DNA of 64,000 nt from Gymnopilus junonius (GCA_015501075.1 JADNYJ010000010.1:62001-126000); one strand, 5' to 3'. Positions 36,887 through 48,560 are shown, counted from the first letter of the stretch. Made by a program: numbers and translations. The notes: generated by a model not told the origin, from the sequence alone.

Positions 36887-38139
36887 ATGGCCACTGTCGC
36901 TTATTACGTTCGTTCTGATTACAATCCAGAGGACCGCGAATTACTGGAGAGAGAAACGGGCCAAACTGACGAGAATGAGCAGTTTGGGAAGCCAGTAGAC
37001 CCAGAAGAGGAATGGAAAAAGGAAGCGTTGCGCTTGCCCTTCCAACGTGCTCAGAAACCTCCACCGCGATTCGTTGCTGCTACGATTACTTACGATGGAT
37101 GGAGCTCTCCACAAACTGGTTCCTCGAAACCCTCTTCAACACACTCGGCACGAACGTCTCTGGTTGGTACAGGACCCTGACAGGCGCTCAGGCTGGTCCC
37201 TCATCATCACAACCCAATGTACCGCCTATTATGCGCGCGTCCTCGGTTCCGAAGAATCCATTGTTTCCCTGCACCCCGAAGCTGGAGTCGCGGAACAAAA
37301 ATAACTGGTTCATTATAAAAGTAATCCAATCTGAACCTTCTTCCTCTTCTTCATCCCCTGCGCCCAGCCTCGCTGATATTTTGGCCCGAGATCCACCACC
37401 TTACCTCACAGGCCAAATATACCCCTCCAGTCTTCCTTGAAATAGGTCCGTCTAACAAGGGCTTTGGGATGCTCCAGAGGTCAGGCTGGAATGAAGGCGA
37501 GGCCCTCGGCCCCCGATTCATCCGTAGAAAGCCCGTCGGGGATATTCTTCCGGACGAGGACATGATACCAGTGGATAACAGAGACCGAAAAGGTAAATTT
37601 CGCCAGGTTGACCTTTCGCCCTAAATTTCTTCTCGAGAGAAACCGTGGAGGTGAAGATGGAAGAATTTGAAGACGTGAGTGAGGTTCGGCGCGTTGACGT
37701 ATAGACCTCACACTATCTGATTCGGAGCTGGATGACGCCAATGAGACGAAATCAATAGCAAATGCATATGATGAGGCCGCCAAACTAGAGGAAGGTGAAT
37801 ACCTAACTCTACCAGAAAGCGTCTCACCCTCTCCGTCTGGCCACGCATCCTTAGTGACACCTCGCCCTATAGACGAAAGCCCTTCTCACTCCTATTGCTA
37901 CCGTATTGAAGTCCGATAGATTAGGCATCGGTTTAAAGGCCAAAACCGTGGGCCTTACAAGGCTTCGCAAAAGCGAGTTACTCATAACGCTGCGGCAATG
38001 GCCGCTCATGTCAAGCGGCGGAGGAAAGCCGATTACGCAGGAAGCTTTATGGACGCGGCCGTAGAGGGTTTGAAAAAGCAAACATAGACGAGAAGAAGAA
38101 AAAGAGGAAGCCATGCTCAGCTATCTGAAAGGTCTGTGA
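36887..38139 (+). CDS. G-patch domain protein, frame broken several times
   Basis: RNA-associated G-patch protein. From the ATG at 36887: MATVAYYVRSDYNPEDRELL, then an acidic linker, then ELSTNWFLETLFNTLGTNV, a Ser/Pro-rich segment, then the G-patch: GPSNKGFGMLQRSGWNEGEA with LGPRFIRRK, a spacer, SDRLGIGLKAKTVG closing the motif, then a basic stretch and the end EEAMLSYLKGL. These parts lie in different frames with at least five shifts (near 37090, 37400, 37945, 38055 and 38085), some at G or A runs; true introns may hide among them (GTAAA-type donor near 37590). The C-terminal GRGRRGFEKAN motif is visible in a third frame. G-patch proteins often activate DEAH helicases; the partner is unknown. 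Confidence 0.6.
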
Positions 38140-38364
38140 TATTGTCCTGCCAGAACGTCTTACAACTAGCGCCCTTAAAATACACTGTATTCCTGTGCTA
38201 TTGAATGAATATACAATTACAGTTATTCAATAAGTAAATGAAACTCGACATCAAACAAGTGCAGAGAAAATCCACGACAAAACCAAAAAAGTCACGTAGA
38301 TCGGTCGTAAAAGTGGATACTAGTCTAGAAAAGAAGAGGAAAAAAGAAATTATTGAAGCAACAG

Positions 38365-40175
38365 TTATATAATGGTGGGTTCACCCCACACACCTTTAGT
38401 TGACTCGTATCTGACTGAAGGAACGTACATGCGTAACCACTGAAGCATTTCCTTGCTGATTTGGTTACATCTCGTCACGTCAATCATCTGTATGCGTTGA
38501 GGGGCAGCAAGTAGCGCAGCATGACCCGAACGGTCCTGTCTGCTTTTCATGCGTGCGTAATCCGCTGCGGCAGCAGAAGCTGAGGACACGCCGGTCGACG
38601 CGGTGCTAGGATGATAGCGTTTATACGCGTGAGGGTCGGCTGGAAGCCGGGACTCGACCAAGGCGCGGAGCGAGTCCCAATCAATGGACGTACATCCATC
38701 GAGCGTCACAAATTCAAGACGAGGACATACCCAGGTTGGCATGAGGATAACGCCTAAAATGGGAAAGGTCAGCTAGGTATGGCCAAAGCATCATCTTTGA
38801 CAAACCTTTATAGAATGATGAGAGACATCCTCAATGTCCACGAGTTGTAGGGTCACAAGTGACGGCAGCTTGCGAAGTAACGACACAAACTTCATCTCGT
38901 TAAATAAACATGTCTCTATCCTTAGATACTTCAGAGGAAGCCTGGTCAATGCTTGAGCGTAGAGAGCTGCAGTACATGAGTCATATTTTCGAGGTAGGCC
39001 AGTTCCAGAGACTCGAGATTTGGAAGAAATATGGCTCATTAATTCCCGTGTATGAGCATACCAGAGTAATAGAAAGTCATCTTTTTAAGTCGTGGAAGAT
39101 GAATTTTATTCACAATGGGCGTGTCAAAATCATCGATTCTTCCTGGGGAACATAACTGTGAGTCAACATCTACATGTTGCGCAGGGTGAACTCTTCAAGT
39201 TCCGGACATTGACGCAGCATATCGAGAAGCGTGGTGGCAGAGGGTGTAGATGAGTTGAAGTAGCCTCCTAGCTTTAGTACAGTCAGGCCTTTGATCAGTT
39301 TCAGATCCCAGCCGAAATTGAATGATGTAAGGGAACATGTGCGGAGGCTCGGTGTGCATCCATTGAACAAGGGCACAGGGTCGAGGAGTAGTGATCGTCT
39401 TGCATCGAGTGGTACACCTGGATAGTGAGGCTTTCAAGAATAGGAGCATCTTCCTGACAGCGGAGGAGGGCCGTATGGGCATGAGGTCGATTGGGAACCG
39501 TGAGATTGAAGGACTTCGTACGCCACAGGACTGGTCGGAATAAATCCATGGCGTGGATGATGTGTTCAGTAACGCTCTGAGTATACTCCATTCGTGGTCC
39601 ATAATTAATCGTGATGTCCAGAGGACAGGATTTTGATCGGACAAGACGCCGCCGTGCTTTCTCCAGAGAATTGTGTGGACTGACCGATATCTTGGCCCAT
39701 AGTAAGGGTGTATTCAGCGCCACATCTGCCCAGTACCGACTGCCGAAAATTTAGCCGCCGGAATTGACGGAAAATGTTACCACTCACCACACCAACATCA
39801 ACGTGGCCACCATGATGGGATCCTCATCGCCCATGCCCAGGACACCAATTCTGAAGATATTGGACAGCAGCTCACTGGGCAGTCGAAGACGGGTGATTCG
39901 AGCCGGACGGCCGTTTCCAATTTTATCTCCAAGTCGGCGCGTTCCTTTATGAGTGCAGTCATCTTGAGATCGATGGCAGCAATCGCGTCTCGTAAGTAGG
40001 CAATTGACATAAAGGTAGGTGAACGCGGAACATAAACATCGTCGGTAGTACTGGAATTTCGGACCTGTGCCTTCAAAGTAGGTAGAGCAGTGTAGCTTTT
40101 GACAGAGGACCTTCTTCGCCTGGGATTTGTGAACACGCTTGCAGGTATTCGAGCGGGATAGGTCGAAGTTGACAT
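38365..40175 (-). CDS. F-box protein with LRR-like region
   Basis: Start MSTSTYPARIPASVF at 40175, then a heptad-like stretch, the F-box RLPSELLSNIFRIGVLGMGD, then VALNTPLLWAKISV, the usual post-F-box segment. Leucine-rich text follows in several exons (SLRTCSLTSFNFGWDLKLIK, LLDMLRQCPELEEFTLRNM, LPLKYLRIETCLFNEMKFVS), ending IDVTRCNQISKEMLQWLRM and a stop at 38365. The reading frame slips by one base just before the F-box (near 39895); introns near 39730-39790, 39370-39430, 39040-39170 and 38755-38810 are inferred from frame changes and GT/AG pairs but not all phases could be confirmed. Confidence 0.65.
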
Positions 40176-40933
40176 GGAAGAACGAGTGGATAAGGTCGAA
40201 AGACACTCGGAAGACCTCCCGTTTAGATGATTAGAGTGCTAGTTCCGTTTTTAGGCCCTTTATATTCGAGCAGGGTTTGTGGGCCAAGTGGTACCTAACC
40301 AGATCAAGTGTGTGCGGGCAAGACAATGACCGCTGGGCTGGCCTATTTGACCATGACCATTCCTGTGTGAGCAATTCGGCCATGATTGGGCATCGGAGAA
40401 CAGAGCGCACCGTGAATGTTATGGTCCGCAAAAATGGAGGGGTCGAAAAGCGACCACTATATGGGCATGCGCTGGTTTATAACAATTTGGGTGATCGCGA
40501 ATTGATAAAGACGTACCTGCCCAAAGAGCTCCCCTGTGTTCCGCATAAGCACGAGGCATAAAGCATGTCAATGGCTTTCTCGCAATTGCTCAAGGAGATC
40601 GAGAAAAGCAGATGGTGACCTGCAACGTGGGATTTTGTAATGAACATCAAGGACACGAGGAAAAAAACGAGGCAAAGGCATCTCGTCTACTTCGGTCTCT
40701 CAATCCGTTTGCTCGGGCTTCACCGAACATTTATGTCCTCAATTCCCATTTGGCTGATTGTCTGCGATACAACATCCAATGTCTGCAGTGGGACGTATCT
40801 CAGTTCAAAAATAATTACATCGGTGTAAATTTATATAGATTAGCTTCCCCTCTGCTGAGAATGAATCTCGTCTGTATATCGATAGTAGGAAAATTGACAT
40901 AGGACCTGGACGAGATGAGGGAGAAGCAAGAAA
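40176..40933. other. Intergenic stretch, no gene recognised
   Basis: Two unrelated plus-strand frames (40277..40561, 40612..40902) match nothing I know and overlap the flanks of the neighbouring minus-strand genes. Confidence 0.5.
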
Positions 40934-42078
40934 TTAAAAAAAGGTGGTTCGGAGGGAGAATAGACGCACAAAGATATCTAAGAATACCGTCAGCATGCTC
41001 CCTAGACACGCAAGTCGTTAACTACAATATTCATGTAGATCATTATTATAATCGCCCACCTGCTAGCCATCCACCGTTAGTGATAAGATAATCCTTGTCC
41101 ATGCTCTTTGCGCATATGGATAGCGCATATGTCGTATTGCCGAATATTGCAAAAAAGAATAGCGCCGGAGAAAGGCCCTCACATCGTGTCTTAAAATTTT
41201 TCACTGCATTGGAGATTTGAAGTCAGGACATATGGAATGAGGCACAACAAGGCAAAGCTGACATATTTGTGGGATGCGTGCACCGAGCTAGACACGGAAA
41301 TGAATCAACCCGGGAGAGTAGATGGAGCGTAGACCACGTACGAAAAGGGAGGCACTAGACCATCCAAGAAATTGAATGTACCACCATTTCTTCCCTTCTT
41401 GGGGAGCATCAACCAGGTGCGTTTCCTCCTCTTTGGTGAGCCACCAGGCAGCTATACCAACAGTTATAACGAATAAAAGTGCACACAGATACCTTATGAC
41501 CAGGGTTTTCACAGGTACTGTTTCTTCATCAGCAATGTGGATGTGGTTAGGAATCCCAAGTTCATCTCCTAAAAGGGGAGCACGTTCTCCGTTATTCTGA
41601 GGGCCACCTTGAGAACTCAGTAGGCGCCCATTTTTCCAGCGGTAGTAATAAATTTGGAATAGTAAGATAGCGTCGCATGTTGTATACTTCAAGATGTAGA
41701 AATAATTTTAGTTGAGGAAGGTCATAAATATCACACAGGGCAAGGAGAGCTTACGTAGACAGCCAGGAGGATAACGGTGGGCAGAAGTCCGGCCAATAAG
41801 GCGCCCGTCAAGTTGGTCAGGTCTCCTAGGAGCCATATGATCACAAATGAGACGCTGAGGCCTTCTCCTGATTGGAGAGTAAAATTTTCATAGATTTGTG
41901 GCGAGTAGACAACGATCCTATAGACCAGGAATTAGTCCTTATTCGGGTATTAGTATGAATGGACCCTTACCAGCAAGCGATAGAAATCCAGCCAAGCTGA
42001 TGAGTACTTCAGTCCAGTATCGATTTCGTGGGTTTCGGAACGACCTACGATGCTGCTCAAGCTGTCCCCAGTAAGCAT
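40934..42078 (-). CDS. PQ-loop vacuolar/lysosomal basic amino-acid transporter (Ypq/PQLC2 type)
   Basis: Seven-helix transporter exporting Lys/Arg from vacuoles. Minus-strand exons 42078..42049, 41996..41971, 41917..41755, 41686..41342, 41287..41263, 41203..41060, 41001..40934, 266 residues with consistent phases. First PQ loop: VVYSPQIYENFTLQSGEGLS, with helix FVIIWLLGDLTNLTGALLAG. A polar linker (residues 110-165) holds an ERAPLLG dileucine-like motif. Second PQ loop: GARIPQILKNFKTRCEGLS, then ALFFFAIFGNTTYALSI and TNGGWLAGSMLTVFLDIF. The ATG lies 135 bp from that of prohibitin-2 on the other strand. Confidence 0.92.
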
Positions 42079-42213
42079 GGTGTCATAGGAGTTAGTAAAC
42101 TTACAGCTCCGAGTCGCCACTCGGCAATGCACGGCATCAATGGTCTGTGACAACGTCGTCGTGAGTCACATGGCACAGTGCGCGTCCCAACTCTTTCAGT
42201 ACCGCGACAAACA
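42079..42213. promoter_or_regulatory. 135-bp bidirectional promoter of the PQ-loop and PHB2 genes
   Basis: Both start codons face outward from this interval, so it must hold both promoters and both 5' UTRs unless an upstream exon was missed. No TATA box is evident. Confidence 0.6.
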
Positions 42214-43497
42214 ATGAACGACGGACAAGAAGCATTCCGCCGATTGGCAAAGCAGCTTAGGACTGTTGGTAGCGGAGGAACCCCTGGTGGAAGAGGATTT
42301 TTTGCGGGGAGTGGCCTTCTCGTTGCTTTAGTTGCCGGAGGGTTCGCCCTGAACGCCAGTTTGTTCAATGGTGCGCAATAACTTCCAATACTTGATTGCT
42401 CACTTTCTTATAAATTCTCTGCAGTGGACGGTGGGCATCGTGCTATTAAATATAGCAGGTAGCGAAATGCCCGGCTTTGTAAGCGAGTGTATAAGCTCAA
42501 GATTTCAATTTTCAGGATCGGAGGTGTCAAGGAAGACATTTACACTGAAGGAACACATATAAGGGTCAGCGAACACTTCACATCCTTGGGAATGCTTTAA
42601 ATTTGAAGAGCTTAGATTCCTTGGTTTGAATACCCAATCATATTCGACATACGAGCGAAACCTCGAAATATTGCCAGTCTGACTGGAACAAAAGGCATGT
42701 TATTAAAAGTCTGTTTATGTGTGTTACTTAACAATGACTTACAGATCTGCAAATGGTTAACATTACTTGCCGTGTCCTTTCAAGACCGAGTATAGCAGCA
42801 TTACCAACTATTTACCGCGAGCTCGGGAAAGATTATGACGAAAGGGTACTACCTTCAATCGTCAATGAAGTCCTCAAGAGTGTCCTTGCCCAATTCAACG
42901 CCAGTCAGATAATCACTCAACGAGAACACGTACGTTCACTTTCTGAACTTGTAAGATGTGGTAGTAATATCCGAAATTAGGTATCAAGGCTTGTTAGAGA
43001 GAACCTAACTGAACGTGCACAAAAATTCAATCTCGTGTTGGATGACGTCTCTATCACACATGTCGCTTTCTCCGTTGAGTTCACACATGCAGTTGAAGCC
43101 AAGCAGGTTGCCCAGCAAACTGCCCTTCGTGCTGCGTACCTCGTCGACCAGGCCGTCCAGGAGAAACAGGTTGGTGTTCTCGGGCTGTGACTCCGCTTTT
43201 ATTGATAATATTTTCGTAGTCTATTATTGTTCGTGCCCAAGGAGAGGCTAAGAGTGCTGAGCTGGTCGGGGAAGCACTGCGCAAGAACAAGGGCTTCCTC
43301 GAACTTCGTCGTTTAGAGGCTGCCCGTGATATCGCCACGATGCTTTCCCAGTCACAAAACAAGGTCATGCTGGATTCTCAAAGTCTTCTGTTAAATGGTG
43401 AATACCCGTTTCACGATTTAGTCATGACTCGTTACTGACATTCAACCTAGTTGCCGGAAATGACGCTCAAGAACTTCTCAAAGTACAATCAAAGTAG
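42214..43497 (+). CDS. PHB2: Prohibitin-2
   Basis: Inner mitochondrial membrane SPFH protein forming ring complexes with PHB1 that guard respiratory-chain assembly and m-AAA protease. Exons 42214..42370, 42425..42458, 42516..42564, 42616..42694, 42745..42929, 42981..43169, 43220..43397, 43451..43497, 305 residues, all phases consistent. N-terminal anchor [20 protein letters not shown], then [71 protein letters not shown] and the C-terminal coiled coil. The intron 42695..42744 uses a GC donor (GCATGT). Confidence 0.96.
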
Positions 43498-43923
43498 CTG
43501 TTTGAATAACTGAATCTTGTTCACAAGCACACATGATCCATATCTGAACATTTTTCAAACAACTTGCTTGTTCCCTGGGTTGTAGGGCGGACTGATGGAT
43601 TGAAAAGTCATTTCAACCTGTAAGCTGTGACCCGTATTTTAATGAATAACCAATCCCTTTCAAAATGAGTATTAAATATCGAAGCTGAAGCCCAATGCGA
43701 CACCGAACCCAACAAGCACCCAAGAAAACTCACTAGGGTTATTGTAGCGGAGACAGGTTGGATGTGTGGCAATATTGTGGACACCGTTCGCCGAAACTTT
43801 CGTTGAAGGTGTTAAGTTACTCTTGCTTCTCTCAATTAGTCTGGGATTGCATTGCAAATTAAGTAATTAAGTACGTCCAACATCAACAGGAGCCCAAAGC
43901 CAAAACAACCCTCATGTTAATAT
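43498..43923. other. Convergent intergenic region after PHB2
   Basis: 3' flanks of PHB2 and the F-box gene. Nothing recognised. Confidence 0.65.
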
Positions 43924-46119
43924 TTAATCAAGGTCATGATTACCCGTTGGCCCTCGGCCCCTACTTCTCCTCATGTGGCGAGCCAAAGGGCTTATCAAAG
44001 GCTCACCACTCTCATCCACGGGGATTTCGTCGTCATCATCTCCTTCATTATGGCTTCCATCTTCATCTTCGCTTCCACTCCTACTTTCCTCGTCGGTCCA
44101 ACCTTCCTCGTCTAGAATTACTTCAACGTCGTCGTATTCCTCCTCGGAATCTGAAGGCTCGAAAAATTGAACCTCTTCCAAATTAGCACGAAGCCATTTT
44201 TCGTCTTTCTTTGAAATCTCGTCGAATTGCGAAATGTAAAGACTCTTCAATGGCGCGCCAAGTTCTCGTCGCTTGGTCACAAGAATCCTTAGCTCTGCTC
44301 CATCAACTTGGTTTGCGGTGAAAGCCTCAAGTTTAGGGCAAAAAATTCTAGCAAGGTCAGATCTTGAGCTGGATCCAGCTGCGGGCTGTGGAGCAGCAGC
44401 AGAGTCGGGAGGAGGCTGCGTCGCCTGGGGATCAATGAGTTTGTGGAAGATTAAGGCCTCCTCAGGACCAACAACTTTAATATTTAAACTTTTCAGGTTG
44501 ACCAACTGGCCCAGGAGCGCCTCGGCACTGGCCATGTCGCAAGGCAAACCTGAAATCTTGAGATTTTCGACATGCTGCAAAACACTTTCCGTGCGACCCT
44601 TGACAGGTTTGACGAGGGTCTGCACGAAAGAAGAGTAGTCTTCCTCGTCGAAGTCGAGTAACATGCTTTTTAAGTTCGGAACGTCGATGTGTTGAACGAG
44701 TGCTATAGCATACTTGATTTCGTGGAACTGGAGGGCAAGTTCGCGAAGAGAAGGAATGGTCAGAGGGGTTGGTCCCCATGCACCCTCATGTTCTTCAGGA
44801 TCTGCATCGAATGATACACCTGCAGGAAGGACAGGCCCCGAAAGTGACAGTGTGAGGGAATGCAAATCAGGCGAACTGTTAATCATCTTCGCGAATGCTC
44901 TGTATGACGGGCGAACATCCTTCGCATGGTATTGCAGCTCCAAATTGCTCAGTCCACGAAGGAAAGGGCTATCCCAATCAATGTGCACGCCCCATAGAAC
45001 GACATCCTTCAAATTCGGCGCAATTCCATGGAAAGGAAGGAAGCTCGTCATGTCGTCACCACTAAAGAATTCGTAGTCATCACAGTCTTCAAAGTGACAA
45101 ATCGACAGGGTTTCAAGAACAGATGCACTTGGAAGTTTATGAAGGCGCGACAAGAGGAGATGGACATATCCATAAGTGCTGGCACGAAAATCGAGGGATT
45201 GCCAGTGAGATACTTCAGGTTCGATAACGTCCAGAATCTGGGTGAGCTGCTTCTGGGAAAGGAATTCTATTTCATTGTTGTCATCACCATGTTCGTGGCT
45301 ACATTCAGGGTGATCGCAAGACTGAGATCGCCTCTTCTTCCGTGCTTCGTTATCCTGATACAGAGGATGATCGGGGTGGTCCTCCTCATCAACATCAGGA
45401 GGGAAAGTGCAATCGATGTAGATATCCAAAGGCTGGCCACCTGCACGCGAAATATAGACTTGCGCTTTTTCGAGTCGAGGTCTTTGAGCGAAATTGAGGT
45501 TCGTCCATAAGAAGTGCGATTCGATGGCCACTTCCCGCCAGCGCTTACAGACATGTGATACAAGAACCTGGAAAGGGATTGCAACTTCGTCCCCACCCTC
45601 AGAGTCACTGTCGTACGCTTGCCCGCCAGACTCGTCTTGAATAACCGCATCAACGGAATCTTCATCCGAATCTTCATCGCTATTTTCTCCATCAGTACTC
45701 ATATCCTCCCACTCATCTTCATCGGGAGATCCTTCCTCCTCCTCCTCTTGATCTTTAACACCCAACTGGAAGATATGCGCGAGGATCTCATTTGGGAGGT
45801 CGTTAATTGGACATTTGCCGTTTGCGAGCGGTTGGTACGGATTGTTCTGAAGCATCTCGCTAGTGACGGAGTACATAGCCTCTTTTGGCGTCATCTTGGG
45901 ATTTTTGCGGAGGACAGCGGCCAGCGAGGAGGATATCTCACTCTGCATACGTTGCTCATGCCGCGCGTTCGGAGAGACAAACAATTTGGGGGGCATCTGC
46001 AGGTGAATAGTTAGACTTCTTGCTTCTGAGAATATCAAGTTGGGAACAAACATTTCGAACAGAAAGAGAAACGCCCAGCGGTAGCGGTCGCTGGTGATGA
46101 TGGTGGTGTCTTTAGTCAA
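43924..46119 (-). CDS. F-box protein, large intronless ORF
   Basis: One open frame of 731 codons. The likelier start is the ATG at 45996 (MPPKLFVSPNARHEQRM, 690 residues); the longer start at 46119 would add a hydrophobic segment, but a CTGCAG acceptor sits directly before the inner ATG, so a 5' UTR intron is possible. F-box near residues 70-85 (NDLPNEILAHIFQLGVKDQ), an Asp/Glu-rich acidic insert, then VLVSHVCKRWREVAIESHFL and PLDIYIDCTFPPDVD. Leucine-rich repeats follow, and an acidic C-terminal tail. Family role: SCF substrate receptor. Coding frame is intact, in contrast to the F-box genes further left. Confidence 0.88.
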   Translation of the reverse strand: MTKDTTIITSDRYRWAFLFLFEMFVPNLIFSEARSLTIHLQMPPKLFVSPNARHEQRMQSEISSSLAAVLRKNPKMTPKEAMYSVTSEMLQNNPYQPLANGKCPINDLPNEILAHIFQLGVKDQEEEEEGSPDEDEWEDMSTDGENSDEDSDEDSVDAVIQDESGGQAYDSDSEGGDEVAIPFQVLVSHVCKRWREVAIESHFLWTNLNFAQRPRLEKAQVYISRAGGQPLDIYIDCTFPPDVDEEDHPDHPLYQDNEARKKRRSQSCDHPECSHEHGDDNNEIEFLSQKQLTQILDVIEPEVSHWQSLDFRASTYGYVHLLLSRLHKLPSASVLETLSICHFEDCDDYEFFSGDDMTSFLPFHGIAPNLKDVVLWGVHIDWDSPFLRGLSNLELQYHAKDVRPSYRAFAKMINSSPDLHSLTLSLSGPVLPAGVSFDADPEEHEGAWGPTPLTIPSLRELALQFHEIKYAIALVQHIDVPNLKSMLLDFDEEDYSSFVQTLVKPVKGRTESVLQHVENLKISGLPCDMASAEALLGQLVNLKSLNIKVVGPEEALIFHKLIDPQATQPPPDSAAAPQPAAGSSSRSDLARIFCPKLEAFTANQVDGAELRILVTKRRELGAPLKSLYISQFDEISKKDEKWLRANLEEVQFFEPSDSEEEYDDVEVILDEEGWTDEESRSGSEDEDGSHNEGDDDDEIPVDESGEPLISPLARHMRRSRGRGPTGNHDLD

Positions 46120-46409
46120 CTAAGGCGGTGCTTCTGACTTCAGCAGTCGCGACTTTTGCTAAATCTTATTCACCACGTGACTCGAATCGCGATCGTTTGA
46201 TTCGGACTTCCGGACCGAATCTGGTACTGCAGTGCGTGTCCGTAACGTAGCTACAATTTATCCCAATTCCAATGTAGCCAGTCACATTTAATTCCAAGTC
46301 CGAGGTTAAAGGATAGAAAACTTAACGGCACGTAGTAAGTATTTACTTAAGTATTAGCTGGTACTATTAGAGCAATACATGATGGCGCATGCAGAGGAGT
46401 TTTATTGCT
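46120..46409. other. Intergenic region between F-box and TMA23-like genes
   Basis: Short spacer upstream of the F-box gene and downstream of the G-patch gene. Nothing recognised. Confidence 0.6.
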
Positions 46410-47617
46410 TTATTCATCCAAGCCATCCTGCCTTTTCCGTTTCTTTTTCTTTTTCTTCTCTTTTTCTTCATCTTCCTCCGGCGTCGTTGTCTTCTCTGGA
46501 TAATCGATCTTGGACTTCGATGAACTTTGCTTGCGCGACTTGGAGGATTTATTTTCCTCCGTCACCGGCTCCTCCAAGGATACAGTACCACTTTCCTCCT
46601 GCTCGCGTAGAGCCTTTAACCTCTTCTTTTCTTTTCTCCTCCGTTTGAGGTCCTCTGCCGGGTCGTTTGAAGGACGCTCAACAGCCTGTCGATGTTTGGA
46701 CGTCTCAGATTTTGTAGTTTCTGTGGGTTCTGCAGGTTCTGCACTTGCTAACGCCTTCGCAACATTTGACTTTTCCTTCTTCCCTTTTTTCAGCTCCTCT
46801 TTCGCGTCTTTTTCCTCCTGTTTCCGTCGTCTCTTTCGCTCTTTCCTGGCAGCTTTGTCTTCGTTCCACTCTGAATTTTCACTCTCGTCTCTAGCCTTCC
46901 TCTTTTTGGACGATGTAGACACCTCGAGATTGACCACCACTTGAGCATCTGCCAATTCCACCTCGATGTGTTCGGTAACCTTGATACTTTTGACTTTAGA
47001 ACCCTCATCATCTAGTGCTTTCGAAATCAACTCCTCTAATCGTCTCTCCTCTTCCGCTATAGTTTCAGGCCCGTGCACGGGGCCACGGAAAAATCTAGAG
47101 TATAAACCTCGTTTTGCGGCATCGCGTTTCGCTTGCGCGATTAAAGAAAGGCGGGATGTTTGTGAATCCGATTCGACTTCATTGGGAGTAGTGCAGTCAG
47201 AATCAGCTGGGGTTCCATCTAAAGGACGGCGAGTAGACAGGATCCCAGTAGAAGTCCTCTTAAGGGTAGGATTGGAAGAAGTCTGGAAAGAGATTAACAA
47301 ATACTCAGAAATGATGGCTTCGCGGCATACTGAAGCGCTGTCTCCTTCCTCTTCGTCATCGCTGAGGCATTTGACCTGAATGGACTTGGCAGCAGCAGAA
47401 AATAAACTATCAAATGGTCAGCATACAACTTAGGGTCCAGAAAGAATATGACGAACTGGTCCCAGAATGGGAAAGCTTCATCGCGGTCCTTTCCTACTCC
47501 GGCTAAAGTCCTTTTCTGTGGAATAGCCAGTGGTCTGGAGATGGCTCCTTGTCGTAGGCCCGTCCCTTTGCCGCTCCATCCTTGGGCGACCAGATACGAA
47601 TGTCCGTCTAAAGGCAT
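46410..47617 (-). CDS. G-patch nucleolar protein (TMA23/GPATCH4-like)
   Basis: Minus-strand exons 47617..47457 and 47406..46410, 385 residues. The N-terminus is a G-patch: MPLDGHSYLVAQGWSGKGTG with LRQGAISRPL, then KDRDEAFPFWDHLFSAAAKS, an arrangement seen in yeast Tma23 and human GPATCH4, factors of 40S/rRNA maturation. Residues 110-180 contain LSLIAQAKRDAAKRGLYSRF and RRLEELISKAL. The rest is lysine/glutamate-rich with repeated KERKRRRKQEEK-type nucleolar tracts, ending in a poly-Lys run. Frame intact. Confidence 0.85.
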
Positions 47618-48259
47618 ATATCACTGGCTTCGTGTAATCGGATCAAGACAAGACGGTCATTAGCTTGTGGAGGATGCAGGATATAAGGCACAAATTGAAG
47701 TGAACATCAAATAAGTTCAACGATGCATTTGATTGGTTGTGTCCTCAGTCCTGAGTCACGTTATCACTTGTTAATATCACGTTGTGGCAGGATTAGATTT
47801 CCCATCAGCGGCTGTCCCTTTGTAGACACTGTCCGTATTCAATAGTAGCCTTGCCTCGCCATCGTCTGCGATCCTATCCGAGCACCAGATTCCAAGGCCC
47901 GAGCCAGAACAGTCTACTCCAACGTCGATTCCACACGAAGTGGGAGATGTCTGTAGTACCAAGAAAAGAATAATTATGTGTCACGTCACTAACTGACTGC
48001 CATACATATGTGAATCTCCCTCAGGAATCAGGCCTGGTGCTTGCTGATAGTTGAATTTTTACATAGATACAACGTGAGCCCTTCAAATGTTCGTCGGCCG
48101 TGACCGCGGACAGCGTCTGTTACATTACTTTCAAGTTTCCGACCGTTTTTTTCATTCATAAATCACAAACATTGAACCTCAACCGTAATCATCCTTCATC
48201 TGCCACGGGTGTCATTACCACATCCACAAAGAAAATAATGGCGGACTTACCACTTCGAT
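47618..48259. other. Intergenic stretch with a possible short exon
   Basis: A minus-strand open frame 47777..47960 follows a CTACAG acceptor and reads TSPTSCGIDVGVDCSGSG, with GIWCSDRIAD further on; it resembles the end of a small cysteine-containing secreted protein, but no upstream exon was found. It could be a remnant. Confidence 0.35.
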
Positions 48260-48560
48260 TTAGAAGCAAACTGCGTTCTTTGGTCCCTCGGTCCTACACC
48301 CGAACTGGCTAGCGCAGTCGGCGAACAGGACGAACTCTTCGCCATTGCAAATAAAGATGTACGCATTGCCGTTGTTAACACTTGGTGTGTTTGCGCAGCC
48401 AACATCGCCTGTGAGCGCTAGATTGTAAAAACTGAACTCGCCAAATAAGATGTCCATACATACCGGCCTGATCAGCGGGGCATGGCTCGCCTACATCCTG
48501 CGCCCTCGCAGCTTCAGCGAAGAATAAGAATGCGAGGACTGCTGCAGTAAATAATTTCAT
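48260..48560 (-). CDS. Small cysteine-rich secreted protein
   Basis: Two exons, 48560..48464 and 48408..48260, 81 residues. Signal peptide MKLFTAAVLAFLFFAEAARA with cleavage before QDVGEPC. The mature part of about 60 residues holds six cysteines (PCPAD, GCANT, ICNGE, DCASQ, GCRTE, VCF), a pattern suggesting three disulphides, as in small secreted fungal proteins. The intron is phase 1 with a GTATGT donor. A TATAAAAG box lies about 85 bp before the ATG. A GTAAGT donor follows the stop within 15 bases, so a 3' UTR intron is possible. Function unknown; effector-like by size and composition only. Confidence 0.85.

Noticed and set aside
43924..46119. Hydrophobic N-terminal extension of the large F-box ORF as a signal anchor
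   Set aside because: The segment before the ATG at 45996 ends in a CTGCAG acceptor and lacks family similarity, so it is more likely 5' UTR or intron.
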